Positions 17,991 through 25,917 of a stretch of 64,000 nucleotides of DNA are shown one piece after another. Below the pieces are notes generated by a model, which searched no databases, was not told the DNA's origin, and saw only the letters and a program-made list of their open reading frames with translations. The position numbers and the translations under genes were made by a program. How positions within the stretch are numbered: the stretch's first letter is position 1; every line of letters begins with the position of its first letter. Source of the stretch: Blautia schinkii DSM 10518 (GTDB lineage Bacteria; Bacillota; Clostridia; Lachnospirales; Lachnospiraceae); assembly GCA_000702025.1 (NCBI GenBank), contig JNKJ01000027.1, positions 1 through 64,000 of the forward strand, given 5' to 3'.

Positions 17991-18839
17991 TTAACCCTTT
18001 ACCGCACCGGCAGTCATTCCTTCAATCAAATATTTCTGCGAGAAGAGAACAAAAAGGATTGCCGGAATTGTCGCAATACAGGCTGCCGCCATTAAGGAAG
18101 GCCAGTCTGCGCCATTCTGCTGTACAAATTTCTGAAGTCCGAGAGTCATTGTCATAGCGGATTCTTTTTTCAGAAATACACTGGCTACAGTATACTCATT
18201 CCACGCATTCAACATGGTAAATACAGAAACCGTTGCAATGCCCGGTAAGGTAAGCGGGAATACTACCCGTACATATGCCCTGAATTTTGAGCATCCATCT
18301 ACCATCGCCGCCTGTTCTAATTCTATGGGAATAGAATCGTAAAATCCTTTCAACAGCCAGATAGAAAACGCCAGGTTACTTGTTGTGTAGCTGATAATTA
18401 CAGACAACAAAGAGTTTGTTATGCGCAATTTCGTAAAAATCAAATACTGAGGCATGAGCATCAGCATAATCGGAAACATCTGTAACAGCAGAAGAAATAC
18501 AGAATAAACCCGGAAATACGGACCATGGTACCTGGAAATGGCATATCCCGCCGGAGCTGCACAGAAAATGCAGGCCAATGTAACTGCAATACTTACAATC
18601 ACACTATTCAGCATATTTTTACCAAATCCAACCTTAAGCATAACATAGCCAAAATTCTCAAAACTTAGGTCAGCCAGCTTTTCAGGAAAAAGTGATACCG
18701 TAGTAAGCGCTGCATCATGAGTTTTGATTGCCGTACCAAACATAGATATCAGCGGTAGAAGAAGTACAAGCAAAATCACAGCGAACACAACATAAATAAC
18801 AACATTGTTTATCTTTATAATAATCCTGTTATCTTTCAT
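17991..18839 (-). CDS. ABC sugar transporter permease, MalG type
   Basis: A 282-residue inner-membrane permease with six predicted helices, the first near residues 12-35. The EAA loop ELEQAAMVDGCSKFRAYVRV near 190 matches CUT1 MalG-like permeases and contacts the ATPase. Its start overlaps the stop of the MalF-type gene by four bases (ATGA). No ATP-binding subunit is encoded in the operon, so a shared MsmX/MsiK-like ATPase elsewhere is probably used. Confidence 0.93.
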   Translation of the reverse strand: MKDNRIIIKINNVVIYVVFAVILLVLLLPLISMFGTAIKTHDAALTTVSLFPEKLADLSFENFGYVMLKVGFGKNMLNSVIVSIAVTLACIFCAAPAGYAISRYHGPYFRVYSVFLLLLQMFPIMLMLMPQYLIFTKLRITNSLLSVIISYTTSNLAFSIWLLKGFYDSIPIELEQAAMVDGCSKFRAYVRVVFPLTLPGIATVSVFTMLNAWNEYTVASVFLKKESAMTMTLGLQKFVQQNGADWPSLMAAACIATIPAILFVLFSQKYLIEGMTAGAVKG

Positions 18840-19726
18840 TGCTCCACCTCACTTTTCATCACACGCAGATATATGATTGCGACAATCGTCATAACAATGA
18901 GCATGACGACCGCCATGGCAGATGCCTTACCCATGTCTCCCCGCATAAACGCTGTAAAATATGACATGATCGGCAAGGTATAGGTTGCTTTATTGGGGCC
19001 GCCTCCAGTGAGCAGATAAATATTGTCAAACCGGTTAAAGACCCAGATAAACATGAGAATCGTGCTGATGGCACTAACTCCCTTGATCATTGGCATCGTT
19101 ATATAGCGGAAAGAACTCCAGAAACCTGCACCGTCAATATAAGCAGATTCGTACAGATCCTTTGGTATTGAACTCATTGCAGCCAGCAAAACAATCATCA
19201 TGAAGGGAAAATCCCTCCAGAAATCTGTAAAAATAACAGTAAGCTTCGCGATTTCCCCTTTTGCCAGAAACAAAATGGGTTCCTCAATCAATCCCGTTTT
19301 CATCAAAAATATATTAACAAGACCAACTCTGTCATTGAATAATAAACGCCAGCACACATTTGCCACCGAAGGGGCAACTGCCCAAGGAAGCAATGCAAGG
19401 GTACGGTAAATCCCCCTGCCCGGCATTTTCCGATTCATAATAAGAGCTAATATCAGTCCAAACAAATATGCGGTTATAACTGTTACAAACGTATAGAAAA
19501 ACGTATAGCCAAGCACTCCCAGAAATTCGGAATCCTGAAAAAGATTCGCATAATTTTCCAGACCTATAAACCTTCTGTTTTTCGGATGCTGCAGATTATA
19601 TTTCTGAAGACTGAGTGTTACACCATTCATCAATGGATAGATATCCACCAGAAGAATCAGCAGAGTAGCCGGAATTGTCATCAAATATCCCAGACGATTG
19701 CTTTCAATTTTCCTTTTCTTCTTCAT
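18836..19726 (-). CDS. ABC sugar transporter permease, MalF type
   Basis: A 296-residue permease with six predicted membrane helices (first near residues 12-32, last near 265-287). The EAA-like loop ESAYIDGAGFWSSFRYITM near 195-215 marks it as a CUT1 carbohydrate importer subunit. It lies between the solute-binding protein gene (109 bases upstream) and the MalG-type partner, which it overlaps by four bases. Confidence 0.93.
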   Translation of the reverse strand: MKKKRKIESNRLGYLMTIPATLLILLVDIYPLMNGVTLSLQKYNLQHPKNRRFIGLENYANLFQDSEFLGVLGYTFFYTFVTVITAYLFGLILALIMNRKMPGRGIYRTLALLPWAVAPSVANVCWRLLFNDRVGLVNIFLMKTGLIEEPILFLAKGEIAKLTVIFTDFWRDFPFMMIVLLAAMSSIPKDLYESAYIDGAGFWSSFRYITMPMIKGVSAISTILMFIWVFNRFDNIYLLTGGGPNKATYTLPIMSYFTAFMRGDMGKASAMAVVMLIVMTIVAIIYLRVMKSEVEQ

Positions 19727-19835
19727 AAGGGCACCTCACACGGTATATTTTTCTGCCTCAGCAGTTTTACAATCATTCCGTCTGCCGATAAAACAAGGGC
19801 AGTCTCCTTATCGAAGACTGCCCTGTGAGTTTCAT

Positions 19836-21170
19836 TTATTCGGCAGCTTCCCTCGCGTCATCAAACACTCTCTGAATTGCATCATTACAATCCTGAAGTG
19901 CAGTATCAACATCTGTGCCTTCCATTACTTCTGAAAGTGCTACAGCCAATACCTTCTCACCTTCCAGTGTTGCGAATTCCGGGAACATGGAATCCAGTGG
20001 ATATGCCTGCGTAACACCAGTCTTTACACAATAGTCAAGTGTATCCTGATACCAGATATGCTCTGCATATGCCGGATCTTCATAATAGCTTTCACGAAGC
20101 GGAAGGTTTCCGTTACCGGTTCCTGCCAAAATCTGCAGATTGTTTTCCATCCACCATTTCAGGAAATAGCGTGCTGCATTCGGATATTCTGTCTGGCTGA
20201 ATCCGGCAACGCCGTTTACATTCGCACAGTATTTCGGTTCGTCAGCACTTGGGCCGGCAAACGGAGGAAGCACACGTACATTTTCTTCAATATCTGTATT
20301 TACGGCGATATTTCCTGAACGTCCGAACAGAATACATGCTCCGCCTGAGAGCCACATTTTCTCTACATCAGCGTCTCCATAGCCAACAGAGCCTTCAGAA
20401 AGATATCCCTCATCCATCATTGTCTTAATGAATTCATAATTCTCTTTCTGTTCATCTGTCACTACCGTTGCATTCTTGTCAGCGTCAAACATACCTGCTG
20501 AATTCAGACCGTTAAGTACCTCTACCATGTGGTTGGAAGAAGGCTCATTTCCGCCTGCTGTAAGCAGACACGGAATCTTGTCCGGGAAAGTTTCTTTCAG
20601 CTTTGCACATACATCCAAAAACTCATCATATGTAGTAGGAAGTTTATCAATTCCAGCCTCTTCAAAGTAGTCTGTTCTGTAGGTTATCTGTTTTGGATCA
20701 ACGCCATAAGGAAGCCCATATGTAACATCTTCATATTTAAAGAATCCCCAATACTGTTCAGCAATATCTTCTAATATTGGATTTTCTTCGGCTTTCCATG
20801 CCTCAATGATTGGGTCGAGATCAAGGCTCTCTCCCATCTGAGCATACTGTGTAGGAGCTGTACTTGCACCTGTATATACGTCGGGTGCAGTTCCGCTTGT
20901 AACAGCAGTGAGGAATGTCTCATAATAGCCGTCCCACGGAATCATTTCCAGGTTTACCTTGATACCGTATTCATTCTCTTCATTGAACTTATCTACCATT
21001 GCCTGTACATAATCTTTGTAATCACCACTTGCCCACTGCATTTCCCAATAGGTTAACTCTGCATCTTTCTCAATTTCATCAGTAAAATCTCCACTTGCAA
21101 AAACTCCAACAGATCCTGATAATACCATCGTTGCCGCAAGAGATGCAGCTAAAATTCGTCTAAACTTCAT
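19836..21170 (-). CDS. Extracellular sugar-binding protein of the ABC importer
   Basis: A 444-residue family-1 solute-binding protein. The N-terminus has a signal peptide (MKFRRILAASLAATMVLSGS) ending around VFAS. There is no lipobox cysteine, unlike most Gram-positive binding proteins, so it would be released or held by another means unless an unusual anchor exists. The mature part shows typical features: WEMQW, NEENEYGIKVNLEMIPWDGY, the PDVY segment, and PNAARYFLKWW. The ATG at 21170 with GGAGGATACT upstream is preferred over 21188. It is separated from the RbsD-like gene by 177 bases in which no hairpin stands out. Confidence 0.92.
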   Translation of the reverse strand: MKFRRILAASLAATMVLSGSVGVFASGDFTDEIEKDAELTYWEMQWASGDYKDYVQAMVDKFNEENEYGIKVNLEMIPWDGYYETFLTAVTSGTAPDVYTGASTAPTQYAQMGESLDLDPIIEAWKAEENPILEDIAEQYWGFFKYEDVTYGLPYGVDPKQITYRTDYFEEAGIDKLPTTYDEFLDVCAKLKETFPDKIPCLLTAGGNEPSSNHMVEVLNGLNSAGMFDADKNATVVTDEQKENYEFIKTMMDEGYLSEGSVGYGDADVEKMWLSGGACILFGRSGNIAVNTDIEENVRVLPPFAGPSADEPKYCANVNGVAGFSQTEYPNAARYFLKWWMENNLQILAGTGNGNLPLRESYYEDPAYAEHIWYQDTLDYCVKTGVTQAYPLDSMFPEFATLEGEKVLAVALSEVMEGTDVDTALQDCNDAIQRVFDDAREAAE

Positions 21171-21347
21171 AGTATCCTCCCTTAACATTATATAGTTGAT
21201 TTTAAAGTTACATTATATTGCCACAGCCTCTATCCTCCTATCCCACAAGCCTCCTTTCCCGCAGGCAGTGCTGTGTATTATCCCCAATTACGTTTGTATT
21301 CATTTGATACATACCATACTTTCCCCACGTCATATCACTGCTTTTAT

Positions 21348-21743
21348 CTAAAAGCTTACCCCGCCTTCCAGCATAACATTGGCATAAGATGTACACTCTC
21401 CTGTGCGTATCACATATCTAACATCCTTAAGCATTTTCTTGAATTTCTCATGCGGAACACTTCTATTTTGAATTCCGTTCATTTTTTCCTGCAGATAATC
21501 TGACAGCTCGGGGTTTGCCGACTCCATTTCATCAGCGTAAATATAAGAATCTATGACAAATTCACCAGCCACAGCATCCAATACCTCTTTGAATCCAGGT
21601 ATTCCGGTAACCAGGGAAATATCTATCACCTGTACATCCTTTGGAACCGGAAGCCCTGCGTCCGCTATCACCAAATACTCTGTATGCCCCAGCGAAGCAA
21701 TCGCTTCACAAATGGCAACATTTAAAATTCCTTTCTTTCTCAT
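21348..21743 (-). CDS. rbsD: RbsD/FucU-type sugar mutarotase
   Basis: A 131-residue protein matching RbsD (D-ribose pyranase) in length and sequence: the start MRKKGILNVAICEAIASLGH with the catalytic His, IADAGLPVP, and the final GECTSYANVMLEGGV. RbsD/FucU enzymes interconvert pyranose and furanose or anomeric forms of sugars. The ATG at 21743 gives the canonical start; 21779 would run into the upstream gene. It is 11 bases after the TIM-barrel gene. No ribokinase or ribose transporter is linked, so the substrate may be another sugar; the symbol marks the family. Confidence 0.88.
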   Translation of the reverse strand: MRKKGILNVAICEAIASLGHTEYLVIADAGLPVPKDVQVIDISLVTGIPGFKEVLDAVAGEFVIDSYIYADEMESANPELSDYLQEKMNGIQNRSVPHEKFKKMLKDVRYVIRTGECTSYANVMLEGGVSF

Positions 21744-21754
21744 ACGCCCCACCC

Positions 21755-22570
21755 CTACAGTTTCAAAACGTTGCGGCAATACTCAATATTCTGTTTTGCA
21801 CCATCAAAGTTACTTACAGTGGGAGTGTCATTCTCAATTACCACGTATCCGTCGTATCCCACTTCTTTGAGTACCTGAAGAACATCTTTAAAATCCACAC
21901 TCTTGGAACCCAACTCATAGAATCTCTGATGCTGATCCCACTCTTCAATCCACAGTCTCCTGTATTCATCTACATCTACGTTTATATCCTGATCTTTCAG
22001 ATGAATATATCCGATGCGGCTTCCATATTTGGTGAATAGATCGCGATTTTTCATCTGGCCCAGAACTGTGTGTGCAGTATCAAAACAGAATTTCACATAC
22101 TTCTCATCCATATGCTCTGCCATGTAGTCAATTTCTCTTTGCTTCTCTACCATCATCTGGAAGTGAGGATGAAGACAAAGGGTAACTCCATTCTCGTATG
22201 CCAGCTTGCCAATTCCGTTAAGCTGTTTAGCCAGCTCCTCAAGCTCTGCATCTGTAGGATCTCCGTGTCTGTCAGGTGCCTGGATGTTCATAATATTTGC
22301 ACCTGTTTTCTTACAGAACTCTATGTACTTCTCTGCCGCTGCCACATTGTCTATGGTCAGATCATTAATATAGTGATATAAAGCAACAAATTCTATGTCA
22401 TATTGCTTAACCAGCTCATTAAACTCTTCTTCGCGTCCCATGTACATATCTGCCATTCCGATAAAGTTCTCAAAATAACAGCATCCCAGATTCTGCATAT
22501 CCCGTAAAGCATTCTTTAAATCTTCCTCATTATCCAGGCCCCACTCCCAGATTGTGTACCCAAGTTTCAT
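21755..22570 (-). CDS. TIM-barrel sugar isomerase/dehydratase, IolE-like
   Basis: A 271-residue xylose-isomerase-like TIM-barrel protein. LHPHFQMMVE, CFDTAHT, YIHLKD and the last-strand VVIEND carry the expected metal ligands (His, Asp, His, Glu), a pattern shared with inosose dehydratase IolE and sugar epimerases. It is the first gene of the operon; GGAGGAGAAGG lies just upstream of the ATG and a consensus promoter 60 bases further. Given the two Gfo/Idh proteins and the RbsD-like protein downstream, it may act on a keto-sugar or keto-cyclitol, which is inference. Confidence 0.85.
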   Translation of the reverse strand: MKLGYTIWEWGLDNEEDLKNALRDMQNLGCCYFENFIGMADMYMGREEEFNELVKQYDIEFVALYHYINDLTIDNVAAAEKYIEFCKKTGANIMNIQAPDRHGDPTDAELEELAKQLNGIGKLAYENGVTLCLHPHFQMMVEKQREIDYMAEHMDEKYVKFCFDTAHTVLGQMKNRDLFTKYGSRIGYIHLKDQDINVDVDEYRRLWIEEWDQHQRFYELGSKSVDFKDVLQVLKEVGYDGYVVIENDTPTVSNFDGAKQNIEYCRNVLKL

Positions 22571-22601
22571 TACCCTTCTCCTCCTTTGATGTGATTTTTG
22601 C

Positions 22602-22613
22602 TAAAACGCTTTA
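22602..22613. promoter_or_regulatory. Candidate LacI-family operator in the operon leader
   Basis: TAAAACGCTTTA is a nearly perfect 12-bp palindrome with the central CG typical of LacI-family operators. It lies downstream of the -10 of the leftward promoter and 32 bases before the first start codon, a position suited to repression by the divergent LacI-type protein. A CcpA site would be an alternative reading. Confidence 0.6.
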
Positions 22614-22631
22614 TCACTTTATTTGTTTTAC

Positions 22632-22659
22632 ATTATATCATTGTTTTGGTAATTGTCAA
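22632..22659 (-). promoter_or_regulatory. Consensus promoter of the sugar operon
   Basis: On the minus strand TTGACA (complement of 22654-22659) and TATAAT (complement of 22632-22637) are separated by 16 bases. Both hexamers are perfect. The transcript would start near 22625 and cross the palindrome at 22602-22613. Confidence 0.88.
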
Positions 22660-22717
22660 TAGTTTTCGCATCTTTAGCATATTTTTTTATGCATTTTAAC
22701 CATGTATCGAAACTTTT

Positions 22718-22734
22718 GGTAAAAACATTTTACC
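22718..22734. promoter_or_regulatory. Perfect palindrome between the divergent promoters
   Basis: GGTAAAA-ACA-TTTTACC is a perfect 7+7 inverted repeat with a 3-nt centre. It lies 18 bases upstream of the -35 of the regulator gene and about 60 bases upstream of the operon's -35, so it may be a second regulator site allowing looping or autoregulation. It lacks the central CG, so the binding protein may differ. Confidence 0.6.
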
Positions 22735-22751
22735 TGATTTGTGTATTTCAA

Positions 22752-22780
22752 TTGAATTTACTCGTTTTTTATGTTAAAAT
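22752..22780 (+). promoter_or_regulatory. Probable promoter of the LacI-family gene
   Basis: TTGAAT (22752-22757), a 17-base spacer and TAAAAT (22775-22780) precede the regulator ATG by 86 bases. A ribosome site GAGGAGG (about 22848-22853) follows. Confidence 0.6.
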
Positions 22781-22866
22781 GTGCTATATTGATGACTTGT
22801 ACGATTAAAGTGTATACAAAGCATTTTCCATAAATCTGTGTAGAATGAGGAGGAATCAATACACTT

Positions 22867-23895
22867 ATGCCTACTACGCTAAAAGACATTGCATCGGAAA
22901 CAAACCTATCTATTACTACTGTTTCCCTTGTTTTAAACCATAAAAAGTGCAGAATATCTGAGTCGACAAAACAGCTCATTTACGATACTGCTGAGAGATT
23001 GAATTATCGTCCAAACCAATTGGCTGTGGGGTTGGTAAAACGTGAAACCAAAACAATTGGCCTGATCATTCCAGATATCAGCAACCAATTTTTTTCTACC
23101 CTTGCTTTAGGGATTGACGCAGAAATGATCAAACATCAAAGAAATATTATTTTAATCAATACCAACGATTCTCCTGCCAGGGATTTGGAGAGCCTGCAGA
23201 TTTTAATCTCCAGAGGTGTCGACGCTATTATTTTGGCTATGGCTTCAAATACACCTCCAGAACTTCTAAGTGCGTATGCCGAAGCAATAAAAAACGCACC
23301 CATCCCTATTATTGCTGTCGATCGCTGCAATCCCGCTTTGGACTGCAGTTCATTGATGCTGAACAATAAAAAAGGAGCTTACCTTGCGGTAAGCCACCTT
23401 TTCTCCCTTGGTCATAAAAATATTGCCTTTATTACCGGTCCACTAAACTCTGCCAGTTCTCAGGAACGTTTGGACGGAATATATTGGGCCTACGAAGCTG
23501 CTAATCTTACACTTTCAAATAAATATATATTTCACGGTGATTACCTGATGTCAGGGGGAATTTCCGCCGCTGAAAAAATATTGAAAACCACCGAAGCTAC
23601 AGCTATTTTTGCTTTTAATGACGTTATGGCAATTGGCGCATACCATCAGATTCGTAAACAAGGATTATCGGTTCCTGACGATATATCAATCATAGGCTTC
23701 GATGATATCAGTTTTTCTGATATGCTGGAGGTTCCTTTGACTACCATCAGCCAGCCAACTTATGAAATCGGTCTGGAAACGGCACGGCGTGTGGTGTATG
23801 AGATTGAGCATCCGGATGCCCAAAAACAGACAATTTTATTCGAGCCGCAGCTTATCACGCGCAAAAGTGTACGCAGTATGCGTGAGACGAAATGA
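22867..23895 (+). CDS. LacI-family transcriptional regulator
   Basis: A 342-residue LacI/GalR protein. The N-terminal helix-turn-helix and hinge helix (MPTTLKDIASETNLSITTVS, then LNYRPNQLA) are followed by a periplasmic-binding-protein-like sensor domain with TIGLIIPDISNQFF near 60, NKKGAYLAVSHL and FDDISFSDML. It is divergent from the ten-gene sugar operon, with a palindromic operator in that operon's leader, so it most likely represses the operon until its sugar or a derivative binds. Confidence 0.92.
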   Translation: MPTTLKDIASETNLSITTVSLVLNHKKCRISESTKQLIYDTAERLNYRPNQLAVGLVKRETKTIGLIIPDISNQFFSTLALGIDAEMIKHQRNIILINTNDSPARDLESLQILISRGVDAIILAMASNTPPELLSAYAEAIKNAPIPIIAVDRCNPALDCSSLMLNNKKGAYLAVSHLFSLGHKNIAFITGPLNSASSQERLDGIYWAYEAANLTLSNKYIFHGDYLMSGGISAAEKILKTTEATAIFAFNDVMAIGAYHQIRKQGLSVPDDISIIGFDDISFSDMLEVPLTTISQPTYEIGLETARRVVYEIEHPDAQKQTILFEPQLITRKSVRSMRETK

Positions 23896-23958
23896 TGCAT
23901 CTGTTCCGGCAATCAATCCGCATCTGAAGAAAATATATACAGACCACGAACTTGAACC

Positions 23959-23995
23959 TGCTTGAACTATCAAGAAATACTTAATAGTTCAAGCA
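23959..23995. terminator. Bidirectional terminator-like hairpin after lacI-type gene
   Basis: TGCTTGAACTAT at 23959-23970 and ATAGTTCAAGCA at 23984-23995 form a perfect 12-bp stem with a 13-nt loop between the two convergent genes. T-tracts are weak on both sides. Confidence 0.65.
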
Positions 23996-24058
23996 GTATG
24001 ATCCAGCAGATTAAGCACACCATAAACAACACAACACTGATAAACCCGATATTTCCAC

Positions 24059-25057
24059 TTAGTCCAACGGACCCTCCAGCAGCACCACCTGCTTATTCCC
24101 GGCATCCAGGCGCACTCTGCATCCAATGGGCATTGTGAGCATAGGATGTGTGTGGCAGCAGTCAAAATCAGCAAGCACTGGCAGTTTTGTGTCACCGAGC
24201 ACCTCCATTAATATCTCATACGGTCTGCGGTCGGTGCCATTATCATCAAATTTCTCATGCTTTCCAAGAATAATCCCACCAGCTTTTTCAAAAACTCCGG
24301 CGAGTTTCATAAGGGAAAAGCTGCGTTCAATCGTGCAGGCGTCTTTCAACGAATCCTCCAGCAAAAGTATGTCCCCTTCCCTGATTTCCGGCATGTATTC
24401 CGTGCCAAAGAAGCCCTCAATGGTATTTAGATTTCCGCCAATCAGCCTTCCCTCCGAAGCTCCAGGCTGCACACAAATCCACTCATTTTCATAGTGTGCT
24501 TTTTCCCGGTCCTGTTTGGACCAGTCAATAAATTCATCCGTCCAGTAGGGCGGTTGCGGGTATATGTATGGCACCTGTGCTTTACCACACAATATCTCTG
24601 TGAAGCCGTCATAAGTCATGTCTACAAAAGACGGTAGCTCCCCAAAGGATGAGGCAAGGGCAGGGCCATAGAAAGTGATAAGTCCTGTTTTGGCATACAC
24701 TGCCAGCAGCAATGCCGTTGTATCCGAGTACCCGATGATAATTTTCGGATGCTTTTTCAAATACTCATAGTCAATATAGGGCAGGATGGAATTGGTATTG
24801 TTCCCTCCTATGGAAGCCATGAGAACATGTACCTCATCATTATAGAGAAGGTCGTTAAATTCCTGTGCGCGCTCAGCAATCGTGCCTGAACGGTAAAAAT
24901 CCCTCTTTCCATGTAAGGAGCCATCTGTCACGCAGAACCCCTTATCCTCCAGATATTCCTTTCCCCTGTTGTATCTCACCGGAGCTGTACATGATACAGG
25001 TGAGGAAGCGGTAAACACACCGATTCCCTGTCCGGGCTTTAATGCTGCTACTTTCAT
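24059..25057 (-). CDS. S66-family LD-carboxypeptidase / MccF-like serine peptidase
   Basis: A 332-residue S66 peptidase. The nucleophile motif GYSD (serine near residue 109), the conserved GGNLNTIEGFFGT, the catalytic Glu in LLLEDSL and the catalytic His in CCHTHPM give the Ser-Glu-His triad. Members either recycle murein tetrapeptides (LdcA) or detoxify microcin C-like peptide-nucleotides (MccF). The length and GGNLN region resemble MccF slightly more, but the sequence alone does not decide. The gene stands alone, convergent with the LacI gene, and starts 60 bases from the Crp-like gene, which reads the same way. Confidence 0.85.
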   Translation of the reverse strand: MKVAALKPGQGIGVFTASSPVSCTAPVRYNRGKEYLEDKGFCVTDGSLHGKRDFYRSGTIAERAQEFNDLLYNDEVHVLMASIGGNNTNSILPYIDYEYLKKHPKIIIGYSDTTALLLAVYAKTGLITFYGPALASSFGELPSFVDMTYDGFTEILCGKAQVPYIYPQPPYWTDEFIDWSKQDREKAHYENEWICVQPGASEGRLIGGNLNTIEGFFGTEYMPEIREGDILLLEDSLKDACTIERSFSLMKLAGVFEKAGGIILGKHEKFDDNGTDRRPYEILMEVLGDTKLPVLADFDCCHTHPMLTMPIGCRVRLDAGNKQVVLLEGPLD

Positions 25058-25116
25058 CTTAATGATCCTTTCATTTTTAGGTTTATGTTAGCACTTTGTA
25101 ATAAGGAGATGGCAAA

Positions 25117-25743
25117 TCAAGAACAAATAATCTCCTCAAGCATACCAATATTCGTTATATAAAATTGATGTTTATGGTAATCAATTAATCCTTCTTCTTT
25201 GCATTGTGAAATCACCCGGTTCAGGCTGCGCAAAGGCGCACACACCTCGTTTGCAAGCTTTTCTTTGTTCAAAGTATTCAGCGTTCCGGATTCATGGTGT
25301 CGATACAGACAATGCAGCACCCGCTGCCTAAGAGTCATGGAAGAACTGCGAATATATGCATCTGAATTATCGGCAATTTTAGAAGCCATCTGCTCGAGAA
25401 GAAATTGGCAAAAATCCCTGTCACTGCTTGCCCATAATATAACCGTTTCTTTCTTAATAACGGCTACTTCGCAATCCTCACACGCTGTAATCCCCAGAGT
25501 TGTCCGGTCAGAGCAAAATAGCTCTATTTCGCCAAAACAATTATTTTTATGATATCTATACAACGATATAAACATTCCATTTGCTGTATATTCATATACC
25601 TCTGCCATACCTTCCAATAGAAGAAACAGATATGTATTTTTCTCTTCCGGATAAAGAATATGGCTTCCTTTGGGATAACGACGGTTCATAATAGATGAAC
25701 CTACCGTATCCGGGGCTTTCTGTATAAGCTGACGTAAGTCCAT
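25117..25743 (-). CDS. Crp/Fnr-family transcriptional regulator
   Basis: A 208-residue regulator. Residues 15-120 form a cyclic-nucleotide-binding-like barrel (FLLLEGMAEVY, NCFGEIELF), and 140-205 a winged helix-turn-helix (LNKEKLANEVCAPLRSLNRVISQ). The cAMP-contact arginine is not obvious and there are no FNR-type iron-sulfur cysteines at the N-terminus, so the ligand is unknown. It is divergent from a nucleoside hydrolase gene whose promoter carries a well-placed palindrome, making that gene the likely target. Confidence 0.88.
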   Translation of the reverse strand: MDLRQLIQKAPDTVGSSIMNRRYPKGSHILYPEEKNTYLFLLLEGMAEVYEYTANGMFISLYRYHKNNCFGEIELFCSDRTTLGITACEDCEVAVIKKETVILWASSDRDFCQFLLEQMASKIADNSDAYIRSSSMTLRQRVLHCLYRHHESGTLNTLNKEKLANEVCAPLRSLNRVISQCKEEGLIDYHKHQFYITNIGMLEEIICS

Positions 25744-25839
25744 AATTTATCTCTCCTTTTAAAAATTAAAACATAAATCAGCCCTTTTTACAAGGCTTTC
25801 ATCCGTCCTGTTCAAATGGGTTCATATAATTTTTCGTTT

Positions 25840-25880
25840 GGTCAAATGACCTTTTTTCCGCCTGTCTTATTTCCTATAAT
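25840..25880 (+). promoter_or_regulatory. Activator-type promoter of the nucleoside hydrolase gene
   Basis: A TATAAT at 25875-25880 has no -35 hexamer 17 bases upstream (TTTTTT only). Instead GGTCA-AA-TGACC, a perfect palindrome, lies at 25840-25851, centred about 41.5 bases before the expected start near 25887. That is the classic class II position for Crp/Fnr activators. Confidence 0.65.
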
Positions 25881-25917
25881 CCATATATAAAGAACAACAC
25901 ACAGGGAGGAATTAGGA

